A stretch of DNA of 64,000 nucleotides, taken from assembly GCA_963639765.1 (NCBI GenBank), contig CAVHXA010000006.1, positions 39,991-103,990 on the forward strand. Direction: 5' to 3'. This DNA is from CAVHXA01 sp963639765 (lineage in GTDB: Bacteria; Bacillota; Clostridia; Oscillospirales; Oscillospiraceae). Made by a program: the position numbers and the translations under genes. The notes under the pieces were generated by a model. That model had not been told where the DNA came from, did no database searches, and saw nothing but the letters and a program-made list of their open reading frames with translations. Positions 34,687 to 42,779 of the stretch are shown here, piece by piece (position 1 is the stretch's first letter; every line of letters begins with the position of its first letter).

Positions 34687-35511
34687 ATGTCCTGGTCTAA
34701 GGCCAAAAATATCATTATTCTCATTCTTATTGCCGCAGATCTTCTGCTTTGCTCACTTGCTGTTCCCATAAGCCGGCGTCTGCATGACGAGGACCGGCAG
34801 CTTGGCCTTCGCCTCGAGCAGCTATTTGCCGAAAAAGGAATTTCTCTTAACGCAGACATTCTCCTGCAAGGCCAGTCTCTGAGCGGACTTGAGCTTGTAC
34901 ATGGTTCTCAGGCAGCCGGTCGGGCTGTTACTGCCCTTCTCAGGCAGGTAGTGCTGGTTCAGGATGACTCAAGCCGTTATCTGAGTACGTATTCCGGTTC
35001 CGGCGGAAGCTGTACCTTTTCACTGAACGGCGAATTTAATGCGACCGTAACCCAGCCGAGCGACAGCAGCCCGGACGATGCGCAGGATCTGCTTACAGAT
35101 ATGAGCTTTTCAGCAAGCAGCCTTGCAGCAGTCTTTGACGAAGACGGCATTGTACAGCTTCAGGCCATTCAATCCATTTTTGGTCTGCCTGTCTATGGGC
35201 CGGGTCTGACCCTCACCTATCACAACGGCAGCCTTGTCTCGTTGGATGGTTATTTCTACCTTTGGGATGATGAGCCTGTTCTTGTTTCACAGCAAACCTG
35301 CCTCAGTCCGGCCGATGCGCTGCTGGCTTTTCTAAACGGACGCAGCAGTCTTGGTTGGGTGGGACGCCAGGTCCTTTTGCTGGAGCAGGGTTGGCTTGTA
35401 ACCGAAACTCCCTCTGCCTCTGCAGTTCAGCTTACACCGGCCTGGCGTATTACAACGGATACGGATGTTGTGTATGTGGACGGACTCAGCGGCAGTCTCA
35501 CGGTACAATAA
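34687..35511 (+). CDS. YycI-like regulator of WalK
   Basis: 274 residues. The N-terminus MSWSKAKNIIILILIAADLLL matches the typical YycI start (M-D-W-x-x-x-K-N-I-L-I followed by one membrane helix). The remainder is extracellular, with the YycI-type PVYGPGLTLTYHNGSLVSL segment and a C-terminal PAWRITTDTDVVYVDGLSG, as found in YycI/YpeB-like domains. GGGGGTG precedes the ATG. It should pair with the YycH-like protein in regulating the upstream kinase. Confidence 0.82.
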   Translation: MSWSKAKNIIILILIAADLLLCSLAVPISRRLHDEDRQLGLRLEQLFAEKGISLNADILLQGQSLSGLELVHGSQAAGRAVTALLRQVVLVQDDSSRYLSTYSGSGGSCTFSLNGEFNATVTQPSDSSPDDAQDLLTDMSFSASSLAAVFDEDGIVQLQAIQSIFGLPVYGPGLTLTYHNGSLVSLDGYFYLWDDEPVLVSQQTCLSPADALLAFLNGRSSLGWVGRQVLLLEQGWLVTETPSASAVQLTPAWRITTDTDVVYVDGLSGSLTVQ

Positions 35512-35594
35512 CAGCACACCGTTTGGCACATGCTCTTTCCGGACATGGCAGCACCGACCGGCAGAAAGCCGTACAAAGCAAAAGGAGGACAGCC

Positions 35595-36395
35595 GTGCTC
35601 AGACGTATTGCCACAAATACAGCTCTTGCGTTTGCCTCAACCATCGGAACCCTCACAGTTTTGGGCCTGATACTCGGCGTTGTGACAAATCGGTCGGACC
35701 AATTGATGTATCAGGTCTTTGGCTGGGGCGGAATTCTGTTCACAGGACTGATTGGAACGCCTGTACACGAGCTTGGACACTGGCTGATGTGCAAACTCTT
35801 TGGCTTTACCGTGATAGATGTCTCTCTGTTTCGGCCCATTGCAGGGCGCACAGACGGCATTTTGGGATATGTGTCCTACTTCTACACAAGCTCAAATCCA
35901 TGGCAGCGGCTTGGCACATTTTTTGTAGGAACGGCGCCGCTGTACATTGGTTCACTGGTCATTCTCCTGACTGTAAAATTACTCACGCCGGAAGCTCTTC
36001 GTTCTGCTCGCGATCGCATGCAATGTGTACAGAACAACGGACTGCAACGGATTCCAAAGCTGTTATGGGCTGCCGTAACCGGATACTGCTCGGGGTTCCT
36101 TGCTGTTCGCAGCAAAACAGGCATTCTTCGCGGTATTGTCTGCCTGTATATCGTCTGCTCAGTGAGCATGCATATGACATTATCCGCTGCGGACCTTGCA
36201 GGCTCCCTGCCGGGATTCGTGCTGATCCTTGTGTTGTGCCTTCTCTTTGGGCTCTTCTCGGCTCTTTTGAACTATGATCCAAAGCATCTGCTCGCCGACA
36301 CGGCCGCCTTTCTTGTTTCATTCCTGTGCCTTGGACTTTTGTTCAGTCTGCTGTTTCTGGGCTTATCAGAAATCCTTTGCCTTCTTCTGGCATAA
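35595..36395 (+). CDS. M50-like membrane metalloprotease homologue
   Basis: 266 residues from GTG at 35595, fixed by AAAGGAGG 6 nt upstream. At least six hydrophobic segments are present. The zinc motif H-E-L-G-H lies in TPVHELGHWLMCKLFGF near residue 60, at the end of a membrane helix, as in site-2 proteases. The second motif (N/L-D-G) is not obvious; NYDPKHLLAD near residue 235 is a possible counterpart. It is the last gene before a strong terminator. A role in processing an envelope regulator in the same operon is inference. Confidence 0.7.
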   Translation: MLRRIATNTALAFASTIGTLTVLGLILGVVTNRSDQLMYQVFGWGGILFTGLIGTPVHELGHWLMCKLFGFTVIDVSLFRPIAGRTDGILGYVSYFYTSSNPWQRLGTFFVGTAPLYIGSLVILLTVKLLTPEALRSARDRMQCVQNNGLQRIPKLLWAAVTGYCSGFLAVRSKTGILRGIVCLYIVCSVSMHMTLSAADLAGSLPGFVLILVLCLLFGLFSALLNYDPKHLLADTAAFLVSFLCLGLLFSLLFLGLSEILCLLLA

Positions 36396-36410
36396 AATAT
36401 CGATCTTTTG

Positions 36411-36444
36411 CCCCCGATCTTTTCAGGATGGATCGGGGGTTTTT
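36411..36444 (+). terminator. Terminator closing the 27.0-36.4 kb forward gene set
   Basis: A perfect 9-bp stem, CCCCCGATC (36411-36419) and GATCGGGGG (36431-36439), followed by TTTTTG. Confidence 0.92.
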
Positions 36445-36473
36445 GCCTGCTTTTTCATTTGATGAAACACAAA

Positions 36474-36545
36474 AGACATGGCTTGCAGACGCAGACAGGA
36501 TGGACCCGCAGGGCACCAAACCGAATGAGAATGCAAACCATGTCT
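36474..36545. repeat. 14-bp inverted repeat between convergent gene sets
   Basis: AGACATGGCTTGCA (36474-36487) and TGCAAACCATGTCT (36532-36545) are complementary at 13 of 14 positions, with 44 nt between. A further perfect 7-bp stem, ATGCCGC/GCGGCAT, lies at 36571-36591. No gene is seen in 36445-36711. Confidence 0.6.
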
Positions 36546-36711
36546 AATGTTATTACATCACTGCTCGCTGATGCCGCGAAGCATGCGGCATGCTGCAGCT
36601 TGGTCTGTTGGTGTATTGCGTGCCGGATTGCAATGCTCCGGACACATCAGGGACGCAGGATTGTATTGCTCTATCCTGGGCACACAAAACCGACAATTCA
36701 TAGGATAGGGC

Positions 36712-39700
36712 TTACATGGGAGGCATACCGCCGGGTCCGCCGCCAAATCCTCCGGGAGGCTCCATGCCGCCGGGTCCGCCGCCAAATCCTCCGGGAGGCT
36801 CCATGCCGCCGCCGGGAGCTCCCATGGCGCCGCCCATCATTCCGGGACTCATCGCATTTGCTCCGCTGGCTTTGGTGGTATCAGCAAGTTTTTGTGTGCC
36901 GTATTCACCGGGAGCCAGAGCTGTATCGGAGGGTGTAAGTGTAAGCGTTCCGTCTGCATTTTCTGTGATTGAAGCATATACCGTGCCGCCTTCTTCAATC
37001 TTTAAGAATGTGATCAGCGAATTATCTGTCACGGTCCAGGCTCCGCCTTTTTGTACAGAGACATTCGCTGCGCTGTTTCCGTTGTAATAGCGGCTGTTGA
37101 GCACATGCCCTAGGCAATAGTACTGGTTGATAGAGAAGCTCGTCAGCTGGATATATGCGGCTTCGTCTTCGTTGTCCGTAATGGAGAAATCCGTGCGCAT
37201 CAAAACATAGCTTACGTCTTCTCCCATGTTCTTGAGAGCCTCAACAGCAGCTGCAGAATATTTCAGTCCGTGAATGGTTTCGGTGAGTGCAACGTCGCCT
37301 GTCAGCACAGCACCTTCTCCAACGTTGAGGTTCAGGACATCTGCACCCTGAGAATAATATCCGGTCCCGTTGTAAAGGTCACCGTTGTACACACCGTTTG
37401 TCAATGTCATGACAACCTGGCTGTTTCCGTCGGATCCGGTAACATTTCCGGTTGTACTGGGAAGACCGGCATCTTCATTAAGAGCGGTGTTGAAGCCCAT
37501 TGTCCTCATATCGCCCATACCGACAGTAGAGTCATCATCATCGATCATCTGCAGGAGAATGCCGGATTTGCTGTTTAACTGTGCGTTGTCAACAATGTAT
37601 TCGGCTGTTGCAGAGGTCTTATACAGGAAGGATGCTTCTTCGGTATTGATGATGCTGCCGTCTTTTACCTCAATCGCAACATCCTCACCGCTGTGAGACA
37701 GGAAACCGAATACGGTGTTGAATACGGTGGGTGCACCTTTTCCGGTTATGGTATTGCGGACCTCTCCCTGTGCATTTTTAAGATCAATTTCTCCGGTGGA
37801 GGACTGATAGATTGCTGTACCCTCACGCGCAATTGCACCATAGGTTGCGCCGTTGATGGTTACACCGTAGAAGTTTTCCTTCGCCGCGCCAATTACATAG
37901 GAACCATAGCCGGAACCGTAGGCATCGGCATCATAGCCAAAGAGAGCATAACCGCTGTTCATGCCGTTTTCGGATTCGGAAAGGATTTTCAGTTCGGAGT
38001 CTACAATGTAGAACGCAGGATTCGAACAACCGTCTGTAGACAAAACGCCCCATCCGCCTGAGGCCAGGCTGGAGTTTGTGATAATCAGGGTTGCGCTGTC
38101 ACCCAGAACATTGACGGTTCGGATACCGCCCTGAATTCCAAGAACCCATGGTGGAGAAATCATCTTGCTGGTAGTTGCGGAATTGACATACCCGTCGTAT
38201 GCTTCTGTCAGCGGGTCGGCACCGTATGTAACAATGCTGGAATCATCGATATAAACCTCAGCGCCCTTATAGGACAGGAACGCGGCACGTACAAAGCCAC
38301 TGGTTGTAAGGTCCAGTGCGGTAGCAAAAACCCTTGCCTGATCGGTTGCAACAACGGCAGCACCGGTTCCGGTGAAGTCGGAGGCATAATAGCCGCTGGT
38401 TTCATCATGCAGATTCAGTTTTCCCGTGACGGTCACATCGGTTGCTTCGCCCGAAGCGCGAAGTGCTGTAAAGCCGGGCCCGTGAACTGTTTCATCCAGA
38501 ACAACCGCCGTGGTGTCCTCTGCAGTCCAGTTGGATTCGGATTCAATAAGCTTTCCGTCTTCGATGTCAAGGCCGATATAGATATGGCCTGCATCTGTGG
38601 CTGTCCGGCTGGTATCAGGGTCAAGTGTGGCATAGGATGAAGCCTGCATATCTGTAATGGACTGTTCATCCGTATTCTCGACTGCAGCATAACCCGGCGA
38701 ATAAATCAGAACCGGCTGCTGACAAACGCTGTCAAAGTCTACTGCAAAGCCAAGGGCCTCGCCAAGATCACGCAGCTTGTAGTAGGTCTTGCCGTCAATG
38801 CTGTAGAAGTTCAGATCGGCAAGCTTTTCGTCTGAAGCGGTAAAACCGGGCTCAACACCAGAAATAAGAGCCGTAATTTCATCGATTGTGAAGTAGTTGT
38901 AGCCGTTTATATTGTATGCCGCCGGTGTTACGCGCTTTGCATTGAGCAGCATTTTCTGAGTAGTGGGGACTATAACCACATCCGCAGGCAGGGGCGTTGC
39001 GGAAGCTGTTTTCTCGCCGGCAGCAGTCACCAGATAACCGCCCTCGGCAAGCTCGGTTATGGTGCCGATTACTTTGGAGGTGTCGTCTACATGCAATTCG
39101 GAAAGATAGCTCTCCCCTGTTACGGTCCAGACCGAGCCGTTTGTCAGTGAAACTGATACGGGATTGCCGCGGGTAGGCGCCGCTGTGTTGACAATACGTC
39201 CGATTGTGAGATAGTCATAGGTCTCTCCGTCCGGCCCGCCTGTGCCTGTGCCTGTATAGCAGTCAACGGTAAAAGTCTTGTCATCGCCGCCGGTAATAAC
39301 CAGACCATCTGCATCAACATGCACCGCATAGGACGATGAAATCGTACCTTCGATGCCGGAAGAATCAAGGGTAAGAGCCAGTGCGGCTGTGGAGCTTGCG
39401 CCCTCGTAGTACGCTGTGGCATTGAATACATCGCCTTTAAGCTGCGAATTTTTGATCGACAGTGTTGTTGTCGCAGCCGGAGTGCCGTTTCCGGCAAGAT
39501 AATCTTCGTAGGTATAGTAGGGAATGGTATAGCTTGTTGCCCCGGGACCATTGCCAAGATCGTCGGAGTCCATAAGCTGATAGATTACGCCCGACCAGGC
39601 ATCCTTGCCAAAAAGATCCAGTGTAATTCCGTCGATTGTGATTTCGTCATAGTTGCCGCTCTTGTTTTTCGTCATGAAGAAAGTATCGGCAACGGCAAAA

Positions 39701-41181
39701 TCCGAGTTGGCCAACGTGATAGACGCACCTTTTGTCTGATGTGTCATAAAGCCGATGCGATCGCTGAAGCCATAGCCGCGGCCGTTCTCGCTCCGGTCAA
39801 AGGTCAGACTGCCACCCGTGATAATGGCCAGATAGTCCGGCGCATACCATTTTGAGCCATAGGCATAGTCGGTAAATCCGTCGCAGTAGGCGATGTAGCC
39901 GCTGGCGCAGTAAGCCGAGCTGGTGTCGCTGGTACCAACCACAAAACCGTATTTGCTTCCGTTAACCTCCGCTGTGTCGGTATATACCGATGCGTTGGCT
40001 TCGTCATAAGGTTCTGCAAAGCCAAGAACCGCCACAGTATCGGTGGACTCCAGCCCGCCTTTTCCGGAGTCGGTGGACAAAACAGCCCAGCCGCTGGAAA
40101 CAACGAGAGAGTTTTTAAACCAGTTTTTCGCATTGCCGCAAACCAATGTGGCACGGATATTTCCGGTCATCCCCAAGGCAAAGGGGACCTGCTGCATCAT
40201 GGGTGTAGCATAGTTGTCGTCTGTATTGTAGGCGATAAAGTCGAAGTCGTTGTGAGAAAGCACAACAGTATCGTTGATATACACGTTGGCATTGTCACCG
40301 GCCCAGATTCCGCTGCGCAGAACGCCTTCGGTTTCAAAGTAGCTGTTGTTAACGGTGACATTGGCTGAGCCCTTTGCCACAAGGCCGGAGCCGCCGCCTG
40401 TGAAATCATCGCTTCCCTTTCCCGTGAGCTTTACATTGGCATTGGTAATGGTGTAGTCGCTGTCGGAAATATAGAATCCGGACAGATAGCCATTTTCGGA
40501 AACAATGGAAACATCCCTGGCCTCGGTGTCGGTTACCGTGCCATTAAGCTGGCCCGCAGCTATGCTGCGGTCAGACTTGTATGTGCCGTCTGCCACATAT
40601 ACCGTCGGGACAAAATACAGATTTCCGATCTGGCTGCCCGCATCTGCACCGAATTTTGAGCTGCCCTGGTTGACATACATGCCCTTATTGACGGCAACAA
40701 GCTCAACCGTGCCTGTCGCAGTATAGGGAAGAACCAGCTCGGTAAGGTTGTAGCTTGTTCCGTTAACAACCAGAACCGGCACATACAGACTGCTGTCGAT
40801 GGAAAATTCACCCTGGTCGGTTGTAACCCCGGTAATCTGTGCAAAAAGTGTAGAGTCTACGTAGTCTTTGAATTCGTCGGCGTATTTCAGTGCCTGAATA
40901 GTCAGCGTTTCGTAAGGCCCGTATACAATTGCTTCGGCCTGAGTCAGCTCTGCCTCGCTGACAGAAGCGCCGCCCATACCGGGGCCACCCATACCGGGGC
41001 CGCCCATACCGGGGCCACCCATACCGGGGCCACCCATGCCGGGGCCACCCATGCCGGGGCCACCCGGCATTCCGCCTTCGCCCATCGGCATATCCGGCGG
41101 AGCCTGCATGGCGCTGACGCAGACTGTAAGGCACAGGCAAATTGCCAATATAATGGCAACAAGCCGTTTGCTGATTTGCAT
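36712..41181 (-). CDS. Large secreted beta-helix surface protein, internally duplicated
   Basis: 1489 residues. The ATG has AAGGAG upstream. Residues 1-24 form a signal peptide. Residues ~38-70 repeat G-M-G-G-P. Two long Ser/Thr/Asn/Gly-rich parts, ~100-740 and ~860-1430, have short beta-strand repeats typical of a right-handed beta-helix and are homologous: SSGWAVLSTD with GGWGVLSTD, YQLMDSDDLGNG with LLQMIDDDDSTVG, and VWTVTGESYLSELHVDD with AWTVTDNSLITFLKIEE. Between them (~745-835) is a copper-amine-oxidase-N-like stalk domain (YNINGYNYFTIDEI, then YYKLRDLGEALGFAVDF). The C-terminus repeats M-E-P-P-G-G-F-G-G-G-P-G-G. No LPxTG or SLH anchor is seen. Function is unknown; adhesion or metal binding are guesses. 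Confidence 0.85.
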   Translation of the reverse strand: MQISKRLVAIILAICLCLTVCVSAMQAPPDMPMGEGGMPGGPGMGGPGMGGPGMGGPGMGGPGMGGPGMGGASVSEAELTQAEAIVYGPYETLTIQALKYADEFKDYVDSTLFAQITGVTTDQGEFSIDSSLYVPVLVVNGTSYNLTELVLPYTATGTVELVAVNKGMYVNQGSSKFGADAGSQIGNLYFVPTVYVADGTYKSDRSIAAGQLNGTVTDTEARDVSIVSENGYLSGFYISDSDYTITNANVKLTGKGSDDFTGGGSGLVAKGSANVTVNNSYFETEGVLRSGIWAGDNANVYINDTVVLSHNDFDFIAYNTDDNYATPMMQQVPFALGMTGNIRATLVCGNAKNWFKNSLVVSSGWAVLSTDSGKGGLESTDTVAVLGFAEPYDEANASVYTDTAEVNGSKYGFVVGTSDTSSAYCASGYIAYCDGFTDYAYGSKWYAPDYLAIITGGSLTFDRSENGRGYGFSDRIGFMTHQTKGASITLANSDFAVADTFFMTKNKSGNYDEITIDGITLDLFGKDAWSGVIYQLMDSDDLGNGPGATSYTIPYYTYEDYLAGNGTPAATTTLSIKNSQLKGDVFNATAYYEGASSTAALALTLDSSGIEGTISSSYAVHVDADGLVITGGDDKTFTVDCYTGTGTGGPDGETYDYLTIGRIVNTAAPTRGNPVSVSLTNGSVWTVTGESYLSELHVDDTSKVIGTITELAEGGYLVTAAGEKTASATPLPADVVIVPTTQKMLLNAKRVTPAAYNINGYNYFTIDEITALISGVEPGFTASDEKLADLNFYSIDGKTYYKLRDLGEALGFAVDFDSVCQQPVLIYSPGYAAVENTDEQSITDMQASSYATLDPDTSRTATDAGHIYIGLDIEDGKLIESESNWTAEDTTAVVLDETVHGPGFTALRASGEATDVTVTGKLNLHDETSGYYASDFTGTGAAVVATDQARVFATALDLTTSGFVRAAFLSYKGAEVYIDDSSIVTYGADPLTEAYDGYVNSATTSKMISPPWVLGIQGGIRTVNVLGDSATLIITNSSLASGGWGVLSTDGCSNPAFYIVDSELKILSESENGMNSGYALFGYDADAYGSGYGSYVIGAAKENFYGVTINGATYGAIAREGTAIYQSSTGEIDLKNAQGEVRNTITGKGAPTVFNTVFGFLSHSGEDVAIEVKDGSIINTEEASFLYKTSATAEYIVDNAQLNSKSGILLQMIDDDDSTVGMGDMRTMGFNTALNEDAGLPSTTGNVTGSDGNSQVVMTLTNGVYNGDLYNGTGYYSQGADVLNLNVGEGAVLTGDVALTETIHGLKYSAAAVEALKNMGEDVSYVLMRTDFSITDNEDEAAYIQLTSFSINQYYCLGHVLNSRYYNGNSAANVSVQKGGAWTVTDNSLITFLKIEEGGTVYASITENADGTLTLTPSDTALAPGEYGTQKLADTTKASGANAMSPGMMGGAMGAPGGGMEPPGGFGGGPGGMEPPGGFGGGPGGMPPM
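36728..36805 (-). repeat. 39-bp tandem repeat at the 3' end of the beta-helix gene
   Basis: Two exact 39-bp units (36728-36766 and 36767-36805) encode the Met/Pro/Gly-rich tail (M-E-P-P-G-G-F-G-G-G-P-G-G). A third, diverged unit adjoins. Confidence 0.85.
40971..41066 (-). repeat. 15-bp tandem repeats encoding GMGGP
   Basis: About six 15-bp units (coding-strand GGCATGGGTGGCCCC type, alternating ATG flanks) lie in frame right after the signal peptide region of the beta-helix gene. All units keep the reading frame, so length can vary by slippage. Confidence 0.85.
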
Positions 41182-41254
41182 CTTGATCGCTCCTTCTTTT
41201 GTTGTTTTCCTCCAATCCGGATCAGATCGGAGAAAGAACCATGACGCAAATTAT

Positions 41255-41404
41255 GGCGATGCCGCACAATTCGTCTGCGGCCTTCTGCGGATCTTTTGCC
41301 CCAATCCTGCTTGAAATACATAGAGTATTCCTGCGTTTTTTGAACCTTGTCCTGAGACAAAATCTCTTGCCGAATGCACTTGCCTCATTATGCGGTGTTG
41401 CCTT
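41255..41404 (-). repeat. Dispersed inverted-repeat element, copy A
   Basis: 150 bp bounded by GGCGATGCCGCA and TGCGGTGTTGCC (9 of 12 complementary). On the minus strand it carries GAGGCAAGTGCATTCGGC and then GTCTCAGGACAAGGTTC, both also found in copy B. It lies in the 5' leader of the beta-helix gene, between promoter and start codon. Confidence 0.7.
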
Positions 41405-41448
41405 ATAAATCCGTGCAGAAAGAACAGATTGCCTGTCATGGTTCTTAT

Positions 41449-41477
41449 ATTGTAACATTCCGGTCTGTGTTTTGCAA
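41449..41477 (-). promoter_or_regulatory. Candidate promoter for the beta-helix protein
   Basis: On the minus strand TTGCAA (41477-41472), 17 nt, TACAAT (41454-41449). The predicted leader is ~260 nt and contains repeat copy A. Confidence 0.6.
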
Positions 41478-41565
41478 GAGAATTGTAAAATCAAAGCCAA
41501 AGGAAGCGATTTTTCAGCAGCACAGCAGGTCGTATCTTTCTGTCCTGCCGTATAACGGCTCGCTC

Positions 41566-41608
41566 TGAAAAAGGGCCTGCCCTCTGCTGTGTGCAGAAAA
41601 CAAGCCCT
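41566..41608 (-). terminator. Terminator after asnA
   Basis: On the minus strand AGGGCTTG pairs with CAGGCCCT (8 bp, one G-U), followed by TTTTTC; it lies 29 nt past the asnA stop. Confidence 0.7.
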
Positions 41609-41636
41609 CTATAAATTATGTACTGCGCTGCCTGAA

Positions 41637-42653
41637 TCACAGCAGAAGCACGCCGGCATTTCTGCACGCCTGAACTGTTTTTTCATCCCATATACTGGTC
41701 TGAACCTCACCGATATGTGCGCAGCCCAAAAGCAGCATACAAAGACGGGACTGCCCTATGCCGCCGCCAATACTCAGAGGCAGCTCGCCCGCGAGCAGTG
41801 CCCTGTGGAAGGGCAGTGTGCGGCGGTTCTCGCAATTCGCCGCTTTCAGCTGTGCAGTCAGCGTCTCAGGATCTACACGAATGCCCATTGATGATATTTC
41901 AAAGGAACAATCCAGAAGTTCATTTCGAAAGAGGATATCCCCGTTCAGTTCCCAGTCGTCGTAGTCCGGAGCACGACCATCATGTACACCGCCGGATCGC
42001 AGCTTCTTTCCGATCTGCATCAGGAAAACCGTTGGATACTCGCGTGTTATCGCGTCTTCCCGCTGGGACGGGCTGAGATCCGGAAAACGGTCTTCGAGCT
42101 CCTGTGTTGTAATAAAATAAATTTTTCGGTGTATATCAGCCCTGACCTTTGGAAATTCCCAGCTTAACTCATCGCCCGTAATTCCGATCGCATCCACAAT
42201 GCGCTGGACTGTGTCTTCGAGGTAACGTCGATTGCGTTCTTCCGGTGTGATAACCTTCTCCCAATCCCACTGATCAACATAGACCGAGTGGAGATTATCC
42301 AGGCAGGCTTCGTCCCGACGAATGGCATTCATGTCGGTATACAGTCCCTTGCCCGGGTAGAAATCGTATTGCTTCAGTGCCCAGCGTTTCCACTTGGCCA
42401 GCGACTGCACAACCTGATATTCACCGCCCCCGACAGCCGGCACGTCAAAGCTTACCGGACGCTCGATTCCGTTCAGGTCATCATTCAGTCCGGTTCCGGC
42501 AGGAACAAATAAGGGGGCCGAAACACGCTTCAGATTTAACGCCGAAGCCAGGTTTTTCTGAAAATTCTGTTTGATAAAAACAATTGCACGCTGCATTTCG
42601 TACACGTCCAGCTTGGAACGATAGCCCTTCGGAAGAATTAAGTTTGTCATCAT
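41637..42653 (-). CDS. asnA: Aspartate-ammonia ligase
   Basis: 338 residues, the usual AsnA length. Class II aminoacyl-tRNA-synthetase-like core with FIKQNFQKNLASALNL at the N-terminus, the QVVQSLAKWKRWAL block, GLYTDMNAIRRDE, and the C-terminal GGGIGQSRLCMLLL ATP-binding motif. It makes asparagine from aspartate, ammonia and ATP. Clostridial asnA is often under a T-box, but the 126-bp upstream gap has no room for one, so it may be read from the SGNH gene upstream. A terminator follows. Confidence 0.96.
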   Translation of the reverse strand: MMTNLILPKGYRSKLDVYEMQRAIVFIKQNFQKNLASALNLKRVSAPLFVPAGTGLNDDLNGIERPVSFDVPAVGGGEYQVVQSLAKWKRWALKQYDFYPGKGLYTDMNAIRRDEACLDNLHSVYVDQWDWEKVITPEERNRRYLEDTVQRIVDAIGITGDELSWEFPKVRADIHRKIYFITTQELEDRFPDLSPSQREDAITREYPTVFLMQIGKKLRSGGVHDGRAPDYDDWELNGDILFRNELLDCSFEISSMGIRVDPETLTAQLKAANCENRRTLPFHRALLAGELPLSIGGGIGQSRLCMLLLGCAHIGEVQTSIWDEKTVQACRNAGVLLL

Positions 42654-42779
42654 ACAACCCCCCTGTTCGATAAATATCGCCGCTTATCGGCCTTTTTTGG
42701 ATTTTGCAGCAGCAAGTCCACGCAAAACTGCAGGAAAAACGATCGTTCAAAAATCTGATCCGCCGTCAGCCGGAGTATT

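Noticed and set aside
36396..36711. Replication terminus or dif site at the strand switch
   Set aside because: No 28-bp dif-like sequence was found; convergence of two gene sets alone is not evidence.
40971..41066. Regular short repeats considered as a CRISPR array
   Set aside because: Units are 15 bp with no spacers, in frame inside a protein gene (GMGGP). The other repeat arrays in this window are also coding.
42654..42779. T-box leader upstream of asnA
   Set aside because: The gap is only 126 bp and shows no T-box sequence or terminator/antiterminator pair.
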